Shown one piece after another: positions 24,747 to 33,981 of a stretch of DNA of 64,000 nucleotides. A program made the position numbers and the translations under genes. This DNA is from Holophagales bacterium (GTDB lineage Bacteria > Acidobacteriota > Thermoanaerobaculia > UBA5066). The notes below the pieces were generated by a model. It worked only from the letters and a program-made list of their open reading frames with translations, made no database searches and had not been told where the DNA came from. How positions within the stretch are numbered: position 1 is the stretch's first letter; every line of letters starts with the position of its first letter. The stretch covers positions 124,001-188,000 of the forward strand of contig JADKBZ010000010.1 of assembly GCA_016714815.1 (NCBI GenBank), in the 5' to 3' direction.

Positions 24747-27197
24747 CTATTTCAGGGGGCTCTCGCGGCGCGACAGGGCGATCTTCACCGCCGCCTCCAG
24801 AACCACGCCGCAGCTCCCCGGAGCGTGCTCCACCCTGTGGATTTGCGCCTGCATGGCCCAGAGCCACGGGAGCTCCTCGATGAGCTGGGACATCCGGCCG
24901 AGGAGCTCGTCGACCCCGCACTCGAGCGGCAGGCCGGCCGTCTCGACGATCTCCCTCACGTCGTGGTCGGTCAGCGGCGTGATCCGGACGACCGGCGCAA
25001 GCCCCGGTTTCGAGAGGCGGATGAGGGGGCCGAAGCTCGGGTCGGAAACGACCTCGACGAGGGCGTGGTCCGCCGCGGCCGAGGTGCCGGTCTCCTTCAC
25101 GGCTCCCGTCGAGATGCCGAACAGCGCCAGGAGCGACTCCGCCTTCTCCCCTTCCAGCCAGACGACCTCTTCGGTCGAGTCCGCCAGGAGGGCCGTCACT
25201 TCCTGCCGGGCGGCGCCGGCGTCGACGTCTTCGTACCAGACGAACTGACCTCCCGGACGCTGCCGGTGAACGGCGTACTGGACGGCCCGCGAGAGGGCGA
25301 GGGCGGCGGACTCGGGGAAGCGGTAGGAAGGGAAGGCGTGGCGGGACGCGGTGCCGACGGGGTCCGCCGCCCCCTCGCCGTGGAGGCGAACGATTCCCGC
25401 CTGGCCCATGAGGCAGAGGAGGACGGGCTTGGCGACGCCGGTCTTCCGCTCGGCGCGCAGGACGCCGCGGCGAATGCCGCGCCCGACGACCTTCGGGTCG
25501 CAGCCGCCGATGCAGGCGAAGATGACGACGAGAGCGTCGACCCCGTCGTGCTCCACCGCCTCCTGGACCGCCCTCTCGTACTCCTCGACCGTGGCGAGGG
25601 CTCCGAGGTCGACGGCGCCCGTCCCCTCGACCGAGAGGCCGTTGGCGTCGCAGGCGTCGGCGCAGATGGTCAGGACGCCGCCCGAGTTGCTGATGATGGC
25701 GACCCGGTTGCCGCGCGGGAGCGGCTGGTTGGCGAGGAGGAGCGAGACGTCGAACATCTCCTCGAGCGTCTCGGCCCGGATGACCCCCGCCTGCCGGAAG
25801 AGGACGTCGACGTTCGTGTCGCTCATCGCGGCCGCCCCGATGTGGGCGCGCGCGGCGGCGCGGCCGGCCCGGCTCCGGGCGCTCTTCACGCAGAGGATCG
25901 GCTTCTTGTACGAAAGGCGCCGCGCGACGCGGGCGAAGCGGCGCGCGTTGCCGAACGTCTCGAGGTAGAGGAGTGCGACGTCCGTCGAGGCGTCCTCCTC
26001 CCAGTACTGGAGGAGGTCGTTGCCCGAGACGTCGGCGCGGTTCCCGGCCGAGACGAACGTCGAGAAGCCGAGACCGCGTTCGGCGGCGTAGTTGAGGATG
26101 ACGAGGCCGAGAGCGGCCGAATGCGAGAAGAAGCCGATCCTCCCCTCAGGGACGAGCTCCGGCGCCAGGCTCGCGTTCAGGCGGATCTCGGGGTGGGTGT
26201 TCATCACGCCGAGGCAGTTCGGGCCGACGAGCCGGGCGCCGTGGGAACGGACGAGGGTCACGAGCTCGCGCTGGTACGCCGCCCCCTCGGGCCCCGTCTC
26301 GCCGAAGCCCGAGGTGAGGACGAGAAGCGCCTTCGTCCCGGCGCGAAGCGCCTCCTCCGCCACCTCCAGGACCTTCGCCACCGGGACGGCGACGACCGCC
26401 AGGTCGGCGCGCTCGGGGAGATCCTTCACGGACGGGTAGGCCCGGACGCTCTGAACGGAGGTCGTCTGGTTGTTCACGGGGTAGACCGTCCCGGTGAAGC
26501 CCCCGCGGAGGATGGCCCGGAAGATCATGCTCCCGACGGCGGTCGCGTCCCGCGACGCCCCCACGACCGCCACCGAACGCGGCCTGAGGAGGGGAACGAG
26601 GGAGTTCGCCGCGGCGATCCGGTCGCGCAGCTCGACCCGTTCCCTGAGCGACGCGACGCCCGAGACGGGGAATTGCACGTGGATGCAGCCGCCCCCTCCC
26701 TCCGCCTGGCAGACCTCGAACCCCGAGCCCGTGAAGACGTCGATCATCGCCTGGTTCTCGTAGAGGACCTCGGCCTCGAACCCGATGAAGCCGTACCCCG
26801 CCGCGATCCCGGCCAGCCTCTCGAGAAGCAGGGTGCTGATCCCCCTTCCCTGGAACTCGTCGTGGACGAGGAAGGCCACCTCGGCCTTGCCGCCGACACC
26901 GAGCGAGGTGTAGCTGCCGATGGCCATGACGCGCGAGCCGGCGTCCTGCCCCACGATGACCAGGAGGCTCAGGCGATCGTTCGGCTCCCCCGAGCACATG
27001 AACTCGACCGTGCTGCGGGCGACGTAGGCGACGGCGCCCATGAAACGCATCTGGAGGGACGCGCGGGAGACGCCCTGCATCAGCGCTTCGACGGCGGGGA
27101 CGTCCGCTGGCGTGGCGACGCGGAGGAGAACGCTCTCGCCGTCGCGCAGGAGGGCGTACTCGCTGAAGGCCTTGCCGTCGGGAATGATTCGGAACAT
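24747..27197 (-). CDS. GNAT plus acyl-CoA-synthetase-like protein (PatZ/Pat-like lysine acetyltransferase candidate)
   Basis: The 816-residue protein combines a GNAT domain (about 15-165, with LVHDEFQGRGISTLLLERL) and an ADP-forming acyl-CoA synthetase part. The latter has the CoA-binding VAVVGASRDATAVGSMIFRA and the succinyl-CoA-synthetase-like LVLTSGFGETGPEGAAYQRE and LVGPNCLGVMNTHPEIRLN. PatZ and Pat enzymes carry the same parts and acetylate Acs to switch it off. The GNAT is N-terminal here. The gene follows acs, acuB-like and acuC-like genes on the same strand, which supports a role in Acs control. The start ATG 27197 follows GGAAATTATAGG-type AT-rich DNA. Confidence 0.8.
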   Translation of the reverse strand: MFRIIPDGKAFSEYALLRDGESVLLRVATPADVPAVEALMQGVSRASLQMRFMGAVAYVARSTVEFMCSGEPNDRLSLLVIVGQDAGSRVMAIGSYTSLGVGGKAEVAFLVHDEFQGRGISTLLLERLAGIAAGYGFIGFEAEVLYENQAMIDVFTGSGFEVCQAEGGGGCIHVQFPVSGVASLRERVELRDRIAAANSLVPLLRPRSVAVVGASRDATAVGSMIFRAILRGGFTGTVYPVNNQTTSVQSVRAYPSVKDLPERADLAVVAVPVAKVLEVAEEALRAGTKALLVLTSGFGETGPEGAAYQRELVTLVRSHGARLVGPNCLGVMNTHPEIRLNASLAPELVPEGRIGFFSHSAALGLVILNYAAERGLGFSTFVSAGNRADVSGNDLLQYWEEDASTDVALLYLETFGNARRFARVARRLSYKKPILCVKSARSRAGRAAARAHIGAAAMSDTNVDVLFRQAGVIRAETLEEMFDVSLLLANQPLPRGNRVAIISNSGGVLTICADACDANGLSVEGTGAVDLGALATVEEYERAVQEAVEHDGVDALVVIFACIGGCDPKVVGRGIRRGVLRAERKTGVAKPVLLCLMGQAGIVRLHGEGAADPVGTASRHAFPSYRFPESAALALSRAVQYAVHRQRPGGQFVWYEDVDAGAARQEVTALLADSTEEVVWLEGEKAESLLALFGISTGAVKETGTSAAADHALVEVVSDPSFGPLIRLSKPGLAPVVRITPLTDHDVREIVETAGLPLECGVDELLGRMSQLIEELPWLWAMQAQIHRVEHAPGSCGVVLEAAVKIALSRRESPLK

Positions 27198-27244
27198 TCG
27201 GCGGAAATTATAGGCGTCCGGTACGGAACGGACTCCGGCCGTCC

Positions 27245-28378
27245 TCAGAGCCAGTAGGGGCGCGCGGCCTCGAGGAGCCGGTGCGCCACCTGGAGGTTCC
27301 GGTGCCGGATCTGGGCGCGATTCGGGATGTCGACGAGGAGCGGCGAGGGGTCGTGGAACTCCGGCGGGGGCTCGGGGCCGAGGACGTGGCTCCACCGCCT
27401 CACCCACTCCGGCGGCAGCTCCTTCGGAACCGGCAGGCCGTTCACCACGAGGTAGAGGAGCGCCCAGACCCGCGGCGTGGCGCGCAGCGAGTAGCCCCCG
27501 CCGAGCGTGAAGAGAACGCGCCCCGCGGTGAACGTCTCCGCCCAGCCGAGGATGCGGTCGAAGATCCTCTCGTAGTCGCGCGTTCCGAGCATCAGGTCGG
27601 CGAGCTGGTCGTCGTAGTGCGCGTCGGCCCCCGCCTGGACGACGAGGACGGCCGGCCCGAAGTGCCGGAGCGCGGCGGGGACGACCGCCTCGAGGACCTC
27701 GAGGTAGCTCTCCCCCTCGGTGTGCGGCTCGAGGGGGACGTTCAGCTTCAGCCCGCGGCCGAGTCCCGAGCCGAGCTCGTGGACGTCGCCCGTGCCGGGG
27801 TAGAGGTACTTCCCCGACTCGTGGAAGCTGATCGTCATCACCCGCTTGTCCTCGTAGAGGATCTGCTGCACGCCGTCCCCGTGGTGGACGTCGATGTCGA
27901 GGTACGCGACCCACAGGCCGCGCCGGGTGAGCGAGCGGATCGCGACGGCCAGGTCGTTGTAGACGCAGAAGCCCGACGCGAAGTTGCGCCGTGCGTGGTG
28001 CAGCCCGCCCCCAAGCTGGAGGACCCGCTTCGCGGTTCCCTCCAGGATCTGCCGCGCGCCGAGGAGCGTCCCGCCCACGTGCCATCGGGCCGCCTCGTCC
28101 ATCCCCGGAAAGGCCGGGGTGTCGGGAGTGTCGAGGCCGTAGCTCTGGGCGTTGGGGACTTTCCGGCCCGCGCTCAGCGATTCCACGTGGTCGACGTAGT
28201 AGTCGTCGTGGACCGACAGGAGGTCCTCGCGGCAGGCGGGCCCGGGGGCGGTCGCGTCCACGCGGTGCCCGAGCGCCTCCAGGAGCTCCAGCGCCATCCG
28301 GACCCTGAGGGGGCTGAAGGGGTGGTTCTCTCCGAAGGAGTAGTTCGCGTACTCGGGACGGTAGATCAGCGAGGACAT
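27245..28378 (-). CDS. acuC: AcuC-like (class II) histone/acetyl-protein deacetylase
   Basis: The 377-residue protein has the HDAC core: LQLGGGLHHARRNFASGFCV, LDIDVHHGDGVQQI, SFHESGKYLYPGTG, VVQAGADAHYDDQLA and LFTLGGGYSL. The catalytic HH pair and the zinc residues D-H-D are present. AcuC in Bacillus removes acetyl groups from Acs. The gene start overlaps the 3' end of the AcuB-like gene by 13 bases. The presence of acs, AcuB and an acetyltransferase alongside makes an Acs-deacetylase role very likely. Confidence 0.88.
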   Translation of the reverse strand: MSSLIYRPEYANYSFGENHPFSPLRVRMALELLEALGHRVDATAPGPACREDLLSVHDDYYVDHVESLSAGRKVPNAQSYGLDTPDTPAFPGMDEAARWHVGGTLLGARQILEGTAKRVLQLGGGLHHARRNFASGFCVYNDLAVAIRSLTRRGLWVAYLDIDVHHGDGVQQILYEDKRVMTISFHESGKYLYPGTGDVHELGSGLGRGLKLNVPLEPHTEGESYLEVLEAVVPAALRHFGPAVLVVQAGADAHYDDQLADLMLGTRDYERIFDRILGWAETFTAGRVLFTLGGGYSLRATPRVWALLYLVVNGLPVPKELPPEWVRRWSHVLGPEPPPEFHDPSPLLVDIPNRAQIRHRNLQVAHRLLEAARPYWL

Positions 28379-28995
28379 GGCTTGTCGGGTGGCCAGACGA
28401 CCTCGAACCCCGCCGTGCGCAGGTCCCGGGCCACCAGGCGCGTCTCGATCGAGCCGACGCGCAGGACGGTCCGGACGCGGTCCGACCCTTCGGGGTACGT
28501 GAGGATGGAGTGGATGTTGAGGTTCCGCTCCCCCATGAATGCGGTGAGCCGCGCGAGCTCGCCCGGCCGGTCCGGGAGGTGAACCTCGAGGCGGCCGGAG
28601 GGCTTGTCGACTCCGGTCATCCGGATGAGGGCGTCGAGGAGGTCGATCCCGGTGATGATCCCGATGACGCGCCCGTCGTCGACGACGGGGAGGCACCCGA
28701 TCTTCCGCTCGCGCATGACGCGGGCGGCGTCCTCCACGGCGTCGTCCGCGTTCGCCGTCAGCGGCTCCCTGCACATGATCGCGGAGACCGCGCTGTCCGC
28801 GGCGAACGGGACGGGAGCGAGCGCCGAGGTCGCGAGGCGCAGGTCGCGGTCGGTGACCACGCCGGCGAGGCGCTCCCCGTCGAGGACCGCCAGGTGCCGG
28901 AACCCCTTCTCCCTCATCGTCCGGTAGGCGTCCTGCAGCGTCGTGGCGGGCGACACGCCCACGACGGGGGATCTCATGATGTCTCGAACGAGCAT
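28366..28995 (-). CDS. acuB: AcuB-like protein: two CBS domains and an ACT domain
   Basis: The 209-residue product has CBS 1 (MLVRDIMRSPVVGVSPAT, GVVTDRDLR), CBS 2 (AIMCREPLTANADDAVED, GIITGIDLLDALI) and a C-terminal ACT domain (RLEVHLPDRPGELARLTAFM). This is the AcuB arrangement. CBS/ACT pairs sense nucleotides or amino acids. Its ATG at 28995 lies 86 bases after the acs stop and its stop overlaps the AcuC start, so the genes are probably one operon. Confidence 0.85.
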   Translation of the reverse strand: MLVRDIMRSPVVGVSPATTLQDAYRTMREKGFRHLAVLDGERLAGVVTDRDLRLATSALAPVPFAADSAVSAIMCREPLTANADDAVEDAARVMRERKIGCLPVVDDGRVIGIITGIDLLDALIRMTGVDKPSGRLEVHLPDRPGELARLTAFMGERNLNIHSILTYPEGSDRVRTVLRVGSIETRLVARDLRTAGFEVVWPPDKPCPR

Positions 28996-29081
28996 GACCC
29001 GGCCTCGCTTCCTCGGCCGCCTCCCGGGACCGTGGCCCCGTCGGGCGGCGGACGCCGGAAAGTGTAGACCCCGCCGGACCG

Positions 29082-31199
29082 CTACTCTTCCTTGCCGAAG
29101 AGCTTCAGGTCCTCCGGACCTTCCTTGATCGCCACCTTCTCTTTGCCCTGCACGGTCTGGCGGATCTGCTCGACGACGTCCGGGTTGGCGAGCGTCGTGA
29201 TGTCGCCCGTGTCGAGGGTGTTCGAGATGGCGGCCAGGACGCGCCGCATGATCTTGCCCGACCTCGTCTTCGGCATGTCGGAGACGATGTGAACGGCCTT
29301 GGGCCGCGCGATCTTGCCGATCATCGTCTCGATCGTCGCGATGATCTTGTCGGTGATCTCCTTCGTCGCCGCGTAGCCCGGCTTGAGCGAGATGTAGATC
29401 TCGGGAACGCGCCCCTTGACCTCGTCGACGACCGGGACGACCGCGGCCTCGGCCACCTCGACGACCGTCAGGCACGCCGACTCGAGCTCCTTGGTCCCCA
29501 GCCGGTGCCCGGCCACGTTGATGACGTCGTCGACGCGGCCGAGGATCCGGAAGTAGCCGTCGGCGGCGTGCAGCGCCCCGTCCCCCGCGAAGTACGGCCA
29601 GTCCTGCCACCTCTTGCTCTTCTTGTCCTTGCAGTACTTCGAGTAGTACTGCCTGGCGAACCGGTCGTTGTCGCCCCAGATGGTCTGCATGATCCCGGGC
29701 CACGGGTTCCGGATGCAGAGGTTCCCCGCCCGGCCGGTGCCGGGGCTCATCTCCCGGGCGTTCTCGTCGAGGATGACCGGGTAGATGCCCGGCATCCCGG
29801 GCCCGGCGCTGCCCGGCTTCATCAGGTCGAGCGCGGGCTTGGTCGAGCAGAGGAAGCCCCCGGTCTCCGTCTGCCACCAGGTGTCGACGATGACCGCCTT
29901 CCCCTTGCCGACGACCTCGTAGTACCAGCGCCAGACCTCGGGCTCGATCGGCTCGCCGACCGTCGTCATGTGCTTGAACCTGTAGTTGTACTTCTGCGGC
30001 TCGTCGGCGCCCGACTTGCGGAGCATCCGGATCGCCGTCGGCGACGTGTGGAAGATGTTCACGTCGAGCCGCTCGGCGATCCGCCAGGGACGGCCGGCGT
30101 CGGGGAAGTTCGGGGTCCCCTCGAAGATGACCGCCGACGCGCCGACGGCGAGCGGCCCGTAGACGATGTACGAGTGGCCGGTGATCCAGCCGATGTCCGC
30201 CATGCACCAGTAGACGTCTTCCGGGTGGATGTCCTGGATGTACTTCGAGGTGGCGGCCGCGTACGCGAGGTAGCCCCCCGTCCGGTGCTGGCAGCCCTTC
30301 GGCTTGCCGGTGGTGCCGCTCGTGTACATGAGGAAGAGCGGGTGCTCCGAATCGAGCGGAACCGGCTCGACACGGGCGCGGTGGTAGTCCTTCAGGACCT
30401 CGTCGACGAAGAAGTCGCGCCCCGCCACCATCGGTGTGGCCGACGTGTACTTCTCGGGATAGCGCTTCCAGACCAGGACCTTGTCGATCTTCTGGCCTTC
30501 CTTCTCCGCGACCGCGACGGCGATCTCGGCGCTCGCCTTGTGGTCGATCATCTTGCCGCTGCGGTAGTAGCCGTCCATGTAGATGAGGACGCTGCTCCCG
30601 GAGTCGGCGGCGCGCATGCCGCACGCCTCGCCGCTGAACCCGCCGAAGACGACCGAGTGGATGATGCCGAGCCGGGCGCAGGCGAGCATCGTGATCGGGA
30701 GCTCGGCGACCATCGGCATGTGGATCGTGACGCGGTCGCCCGTCTTGAGGCCGGCGAAGTCGCGCAGGAGCGCCGCGAATTCGTTGACCCGGGCGTAGAG
30801 CTCCTGGTAGGTGATGGCGGTCGGGTCCTCGTCCTCCGGCTCCGGGACGAAGATGAGCGCCGCCTTGTTCTTGTATTTGGCCAGGTGGCGGTCGACGCAG
30901 TTGTACGAGGCGTTGATCTTGCCGCCGACGAACCACTTCCAGAACGGCGGGTCCTGGGTGTCGAGGACGGTGTGCCAGCGCTCGTACCAGGTGAGGAGCT
31001 CGGCGTACTCCTCGAAGCACTTCGGGAAGTTCTTCTCGGCGAACCGCTCGTTGACCTCGGGGTCGGCCAGGTTCGCCTGCGTGACGAACGTGACGGGCGG
31101 CCTGTACGTGTCCTCCTCTTTCCAGTGGGACGCGATCTGGGCTTCGCTCGTCTCGGTGACAACCGGCGCTTTCTTGCCTTCCGTCGTGCCGTCGCTCAT
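29082..31199 (-). CDS. acs: Acetyl-CoA synthetase
   Basis: The 705-residue enzyme makes acetyl-CoA from acetate, ATP and CoA through acetyl-AMP. ATG 31199 has AGGAGG eight bases upstream, which decides against the longer frame. Diagnostic motifs are FLMYTSGTTGKPKGCQ (about 285-300), DTWWQTETGG, and the C-terminal TRSGKIMRR. The last contains the lysine that acetyltransferases modify to inactivate the enzyme (near residue 647). The AcuB-, AcuC- and Pat-like genes downstream would control exactly this residue. It is divergent from the DUF294-type gene. Confidence 0.95.
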   Translation of the reverse strand: MSDGTTEGKKAPVVTETSEAQIASHWKEEDTYRPPVTFVTQANLADPEVNERFAEKNFPKCFEEYAELLTWYERWHTVLDTQDPPFWKWFVGGKINASYNCVDRHLAKYKNKAALIFVPEPEDEDPTAITYQELYARVNEFAALLRDFAGLKTGDRVTIHMPMVAELPITMLACARLGIIHSVVFGGFSGEACGMRAADSGSSVLIYMDGYYRSGKMIDHKASAEIAVAVAEKEGQKIDKVLVWKRYPEKYTSATPMVAGRDFFVDEVLKDYHRARVEPVPLDSEHPLFLMYTSGTTGKPKGCQHRTGGYLAYAAATSKYIQDIHPEDVYWCMADIGWITGHSYIVYGPLAVGASAVIFEGTPNFPDAGRPWRIAERLDVNIFHTSPTAIRMLRKSGADEPQKYNYRFKHMTTVGEPIEPEVWRWYYEVVGKGKAVIVDTWWQTETGGFLCSTKPALDLMKPGSAGPGMPGIYPVILDENAREMSPGTGRAGNLCIRNPWPGIMQTIWGDNDRFARQYYSKYCKDKKSKRWQDWPYFAGDGALHAADGYFRILGRVDDVINVAGHRLGTKELESACLTVVEVAEAAVVPVVDEVKGRVPEIYISLKPGYAATKEITDKIIATIETMIGKIARPKAVHIVSDMPKTRSGKIMRRVLAAISNTLDTGDITTLANPDVVEQIRQTVQGKEKVAIKEGPEDLKLFGKEE

Positions 31200-31323
31200 G
31201 GGCCGATCCTCCTCAGCTGTCCGTGGAGACCGCGTTTGTACCCGATTCGCCCCCTCTGCGTCCACCGCAGTAACGCGGTCCCGGGCCGCATCCTCCGGAA
31301 TCGGCCGCGCGTAGACTCTTCCC

Positions 31324-33159
31324 GTGACGAACGCCGTCCCCGCACCGCAGGCCGAACCCCACCTCGACCCCCGTTCGTTTCTCCGCGCAACCCCGCCGTT
31401 CGACGCCCTCACCGCCGAGGCGTTCGAGCTCGCGGCGGGAGCCCTGGAGATCGCCTACTTTCCCCAGGGGACGCGCATCCTCTCCGCCGACGGAGCGCCG
31501 AGCGACGCGCTCTACGTCGTGCGCAAGGGCCTCGTCCGGCTCGAGCGCGGCGGCGAGACCTCCGCCGTCCTCGAGGAGGGCGACTTCTTCGGCTACTCGG
31601 TCGTGACGGGCCAGGTTTCGGCCGACGTCGTCGTCGAGGAGGACCTGCTCGCCTACCGCGTCCCCGAGACCGTCGTGCGCAGGCTGCTCGCCTTCGCGCC
31701 GTTCACCCGCTTCTTCACCCAGGGGCTCGCGGCGCGGCTCAGGCACCAGCCCGCGTTCAGCGCCGAGCCCGCACTGGGTGGAGACGTCCTCCTTCCCGTC
31801 GGCTCGCTCGTCGACCGCCCTCCCGTGACCATCCCGGCCGGGGCCTCCGTGCTCGACGCGGCCCGCGTCATGCGGGACGAGCGCGTCAGCTCCGTGCTGC
31901 TCCTTTCCGAGCCGCCGGCGATCGTCACCGACCGCGACCTGAGGAACCGCGTCCTGGCGGCGGGCCTCGGCCCCGAGACCCCGGCGCTCGCCGTGTCGAG
32001 CAGCCCGGTGCGGACGGTGCCGCACGGCACGCCGGTGTACGGCGCGTGGCAGGCGATGCTCGAGCACGGCATCCACCACCTCGCCGTGGAACGCGAGAAG
32101 AAGCTCGTCGGAGTCGTCACCTCGACCGACCTCCTGCGCCACCACTCCCACGGTCCGGTCCTCGCCTTCAAGAAGGTGGAGCGCATGCGCGGTCGCGAGG
32201 CGCTGCCCGCCTACGGCACCGACCTCGCCCGGATGGTGGCGATGCTCGTGCGCAGCGGCCTCGCGGCCACGCACATCGCCCGGCTCGTCTCCCACCTCAA
32301 CGACGCGCTCGTCCGGAGGCTCCTCGTCTGGGCGGAGCGCGATCTCGGCGCGCCGCCCTGTCCCTACGCGTTTCTCGTCTTCGGGTCGGAAGGGCGCTTC
32401 GAGCAGACCCTCCTGACCGACCAGGACAACGCGATCGTCTACCGGGACGGCGACGAGCCCACCCGGTCGTACTTCCGCAGGCTCGCGCACAAGGTCGTCG
32501 CCGACCTCGTCGCGGCCGGCTTCCCCCCCTGCCCGGGCGGCTACATGGCGACGAACCACGCGGGCCCCCTCTCCGAGTGGATCGCCCGCTTCGCCGCGTG
32601 GATCGACATGCCGAAGATGGAGGCGATCCTCGCTGCCGGGATCTTCTTCGACCACCGGAGCGCGGGTGGGGGGCTCGACCTCGCGCCCCTCGCCGCCGTC
32701 CTCGAGCGGGCCCGGCAGAACGCTCCGTTCCTCTCGCAGCTCGCTCGCGCCGCTCTCGGCTTCCGGCCGCCCCTCGGCGCCTTCCGCCGGCTCGAGCTCG
32801 AGAACGGGGGCGTCGATCTGAAGAAGGGCGGCATCGCTCCCATCCAGGGCCTCGCCCGCCTCTGGGCCCTGGACGCCGGCGTCCGCGCGACGCCGACGGT
32901 CGACCGACTCAAGGCCGCGACGGCCGCCGGCCTCCTGGACCTCGAGACCGGCGAGGCGCTCGAGGAGGCCTACATCTTCTTCCTCGGACTGCGGCTACGA
33001 GAGCAGATCCGGGCGCTGTCGGAAGGACGCGCTCCCGGGAACCACGTCGCCGTCGACGCTCTCTCCCCCTCCGAGCGAAGGCACCTCAAGGAGTCCTTCC
33101 TCGCCGTCCGGACCGCACAGAAGTACGCCATTACGCGCTACCAGGTGACCACGGCGTGA
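31324..33159 (+). CDS. cNMP-binding, CBS and nucleotidyltransferase (DUF294) signalling protein
   Basis: The 611-residue protein has a cNMP-binding domain (residues 15-125, with FPQGTRILSADGAPSDALYV), a CBS pair (about 160-270, with PPAIVTDRDLRNRV and VVTSTDLLRHH) and a GlnD-like nucleotidyltransferase domain whose motif is FGSEGRFEQTLLTDQDNA near 355-372. DUF294 proteins are commonly found beside acetate symporters and exonucleases, as here. Its substrate is unknown. The stop overlaps the exonuclease GTG by four bases. Confidence 0.88.
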   Translation: MTNAVPAPQAEPHLDPRSFLRATPPFDALTAEAFELAAGALEIAYFPQGTRILSADGAPSDALYVVRKGLVRLERGGETSAVLEEGDFFGYSVVTGQVSADVVVEEDLLAYRVPETVVRRLLAFAPFTRFFTQGLAARLRHQPAFSAEPALGGDVLLPVGSLVDRPPVTIPAGASVLDAARVMRDERVSSVLLLSEPPAIVTDRDLRNRVLAAGLGPETPALAVSSSPVRTVPHGTPVYGAWQAMLEHGIHHLAVEREKKLVGVVTSTDLLRHHSHGPVLAFKKVERMRGREALPAYGTDLARMVAMLVRSGLAATHIARLVSHLNDALVRRLLVWAERDLGAPPCPYAFLVFGSEGRFEQTLLTDQDNAIVYRDGDEPTRSYFRRLAHKVVADLVAAGFPPCPGGYMATNHAGPLSEWIARFAAWIDMPKMEAILAAGIFFDHRSAGGGLDLAPLAAVLERARQNAPFLSQLARAALGFRPPLGAFRRLELENGGVDLKKGGIAPIQGLARLWALDAGVRATPTVDRLKAATAAGLLDLETGEALEEAYIFFLGLRLREQIRALSEGRAPGNHVAVDALSPSERRHLKESFLAVRTAQKYAITRYQVTTA

Positions 33160-33770
33160 GGCTTCGGGACCTCCTTCCGGCGCGCTCGCCGCGCTTCACG
33201 GAGGTCGTCTTCTGGGCGCTCGACCTCGAGACCGAGGGGCTCGACCCCGGTCGGGACGCGATCCTCTCGGTCGGCATGGTCCCGGTGCGGCGAGGCCTCG
33301 TTCGCCTCGGGGAGGCGTTCTCGTCCCTCGTCCACCCGCGCGAGGAGCGCCCCCCCTCGGTCGGCGCCCTCGGCGCCCACCATCTCCGCCCCTTCGACAC
33401 GCGTAACGCGCCCGACCTCGCGGCCGTCCTGCCCGAGATCAGCCGTCGCCTGGAAGGAAACGTCCTGCTCGTCCACCACGCGACCATCGACGTCCGGTTC
33501 CTGAAGGCCGCCTTTCGCTCCACGGGACGCTCCTGGCGGCCGCCCCCCGTCGTCGACACCGTCCGCCTGCTCTACAGGTGGGCCGACGCGCGCCGCTTCC
33601 TCGGAAACCCTCCGGGCGATCCCGAGCTGAACCTCTTCGCGGCCCGCGACCAGCTCGGCCTTCCCGCCTACCCCCCGCACGACGCGCTCGTCGACGCCAC
33701 CGCCACCGCGGAGCTCTTCCTCGCGCTCCGTGCGCGTCTCGGCTGCGAGCGACTCCGCCAGCTGCTCTGA
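33156..33770 (+). CDS. DnaQ-like 3'-5' exonuclease
   Basis: Read from GTG 33156 (GTGA overlap), the product is 204 residues. It has DEDDh motifs: WALDLETEGLDPGRDAILSV supplies the DxE pair (Exo I), VHHATIDVRFL is Exo II, and HDALVDATATAELF is Exo III. The fold degrades single-stranded or recessed ends. In many genomes this gene accompanies the DUF294-type protein and sodium-acetate symporter genes, but the link in function is not known. Confidence 0.85.
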   Translation: MRLRDLLPARSPRFTEVVFWALDLETEGLDPGRDAILSVGMVPVRRGLVRLGEAFSSLVHPREERPPSVGALGAHHLRPFDTRNAPDLAAVLPEISRRLEGNVLLVHHATIDVRFLKAAFRSTGRSWRPPPVVDTVRLLYRWADARRFLGNPPGDPELNLFAARDQLGLPAYPPHDALVDATATAELFLALRARLGCERLRQLL

Positions 33771-33781
33771 CGCCCCGGAAC

Positions 33782-33799
33782 GCGTAAACGCGTTTACGC
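33782..33799. promoter_or_regulatory. Perfect 18-bp palindrome upstream of the porin-symporter operon
   Basis: GCGTAAACGCGTTTACGC is an exact palindrome 12 bases after the exonuclease stop and 26 bases upstream of a -35 element. It resembles the operator of a helix-turn-helix dimer, or it may be a terminator stem for the upstream genes. Confidence 0.5.
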
Positions 33800-33825
33800 T
33801 GCCTCCTCATATTTCAAACAAATCA

Positions 33826-33853
33826 TTGACACGCGCGGCCGGCGTCCTATTCT
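33826..33853 (+). promoter_or_regulatory. Sigma-70-type promoter of the porin-DUF4212-symporter operon
   Basis: TTGACA (33826-33831) is a perfect -35 and TATTCT (33848-33853) a good -10, with a 16-base spacer. Transcription would start about 120 bases upstream of the porin ATG, leaving a long leader. The region is locally AT-rich against a GC-rich background. Confidence 0.65.
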
Positions 33854-33981
33854 TTCGCCTTCAGATGGTGACCGCGAGAGCCACGGAGGCGCGCCCTTCG
33901 GCGCGCGATCGGTACGGTGCAGCAATTCGACCGGCGAAGTGCCGGATCTCACAGTCCGTTCGCGAAAGGAGAGGAACGTTC

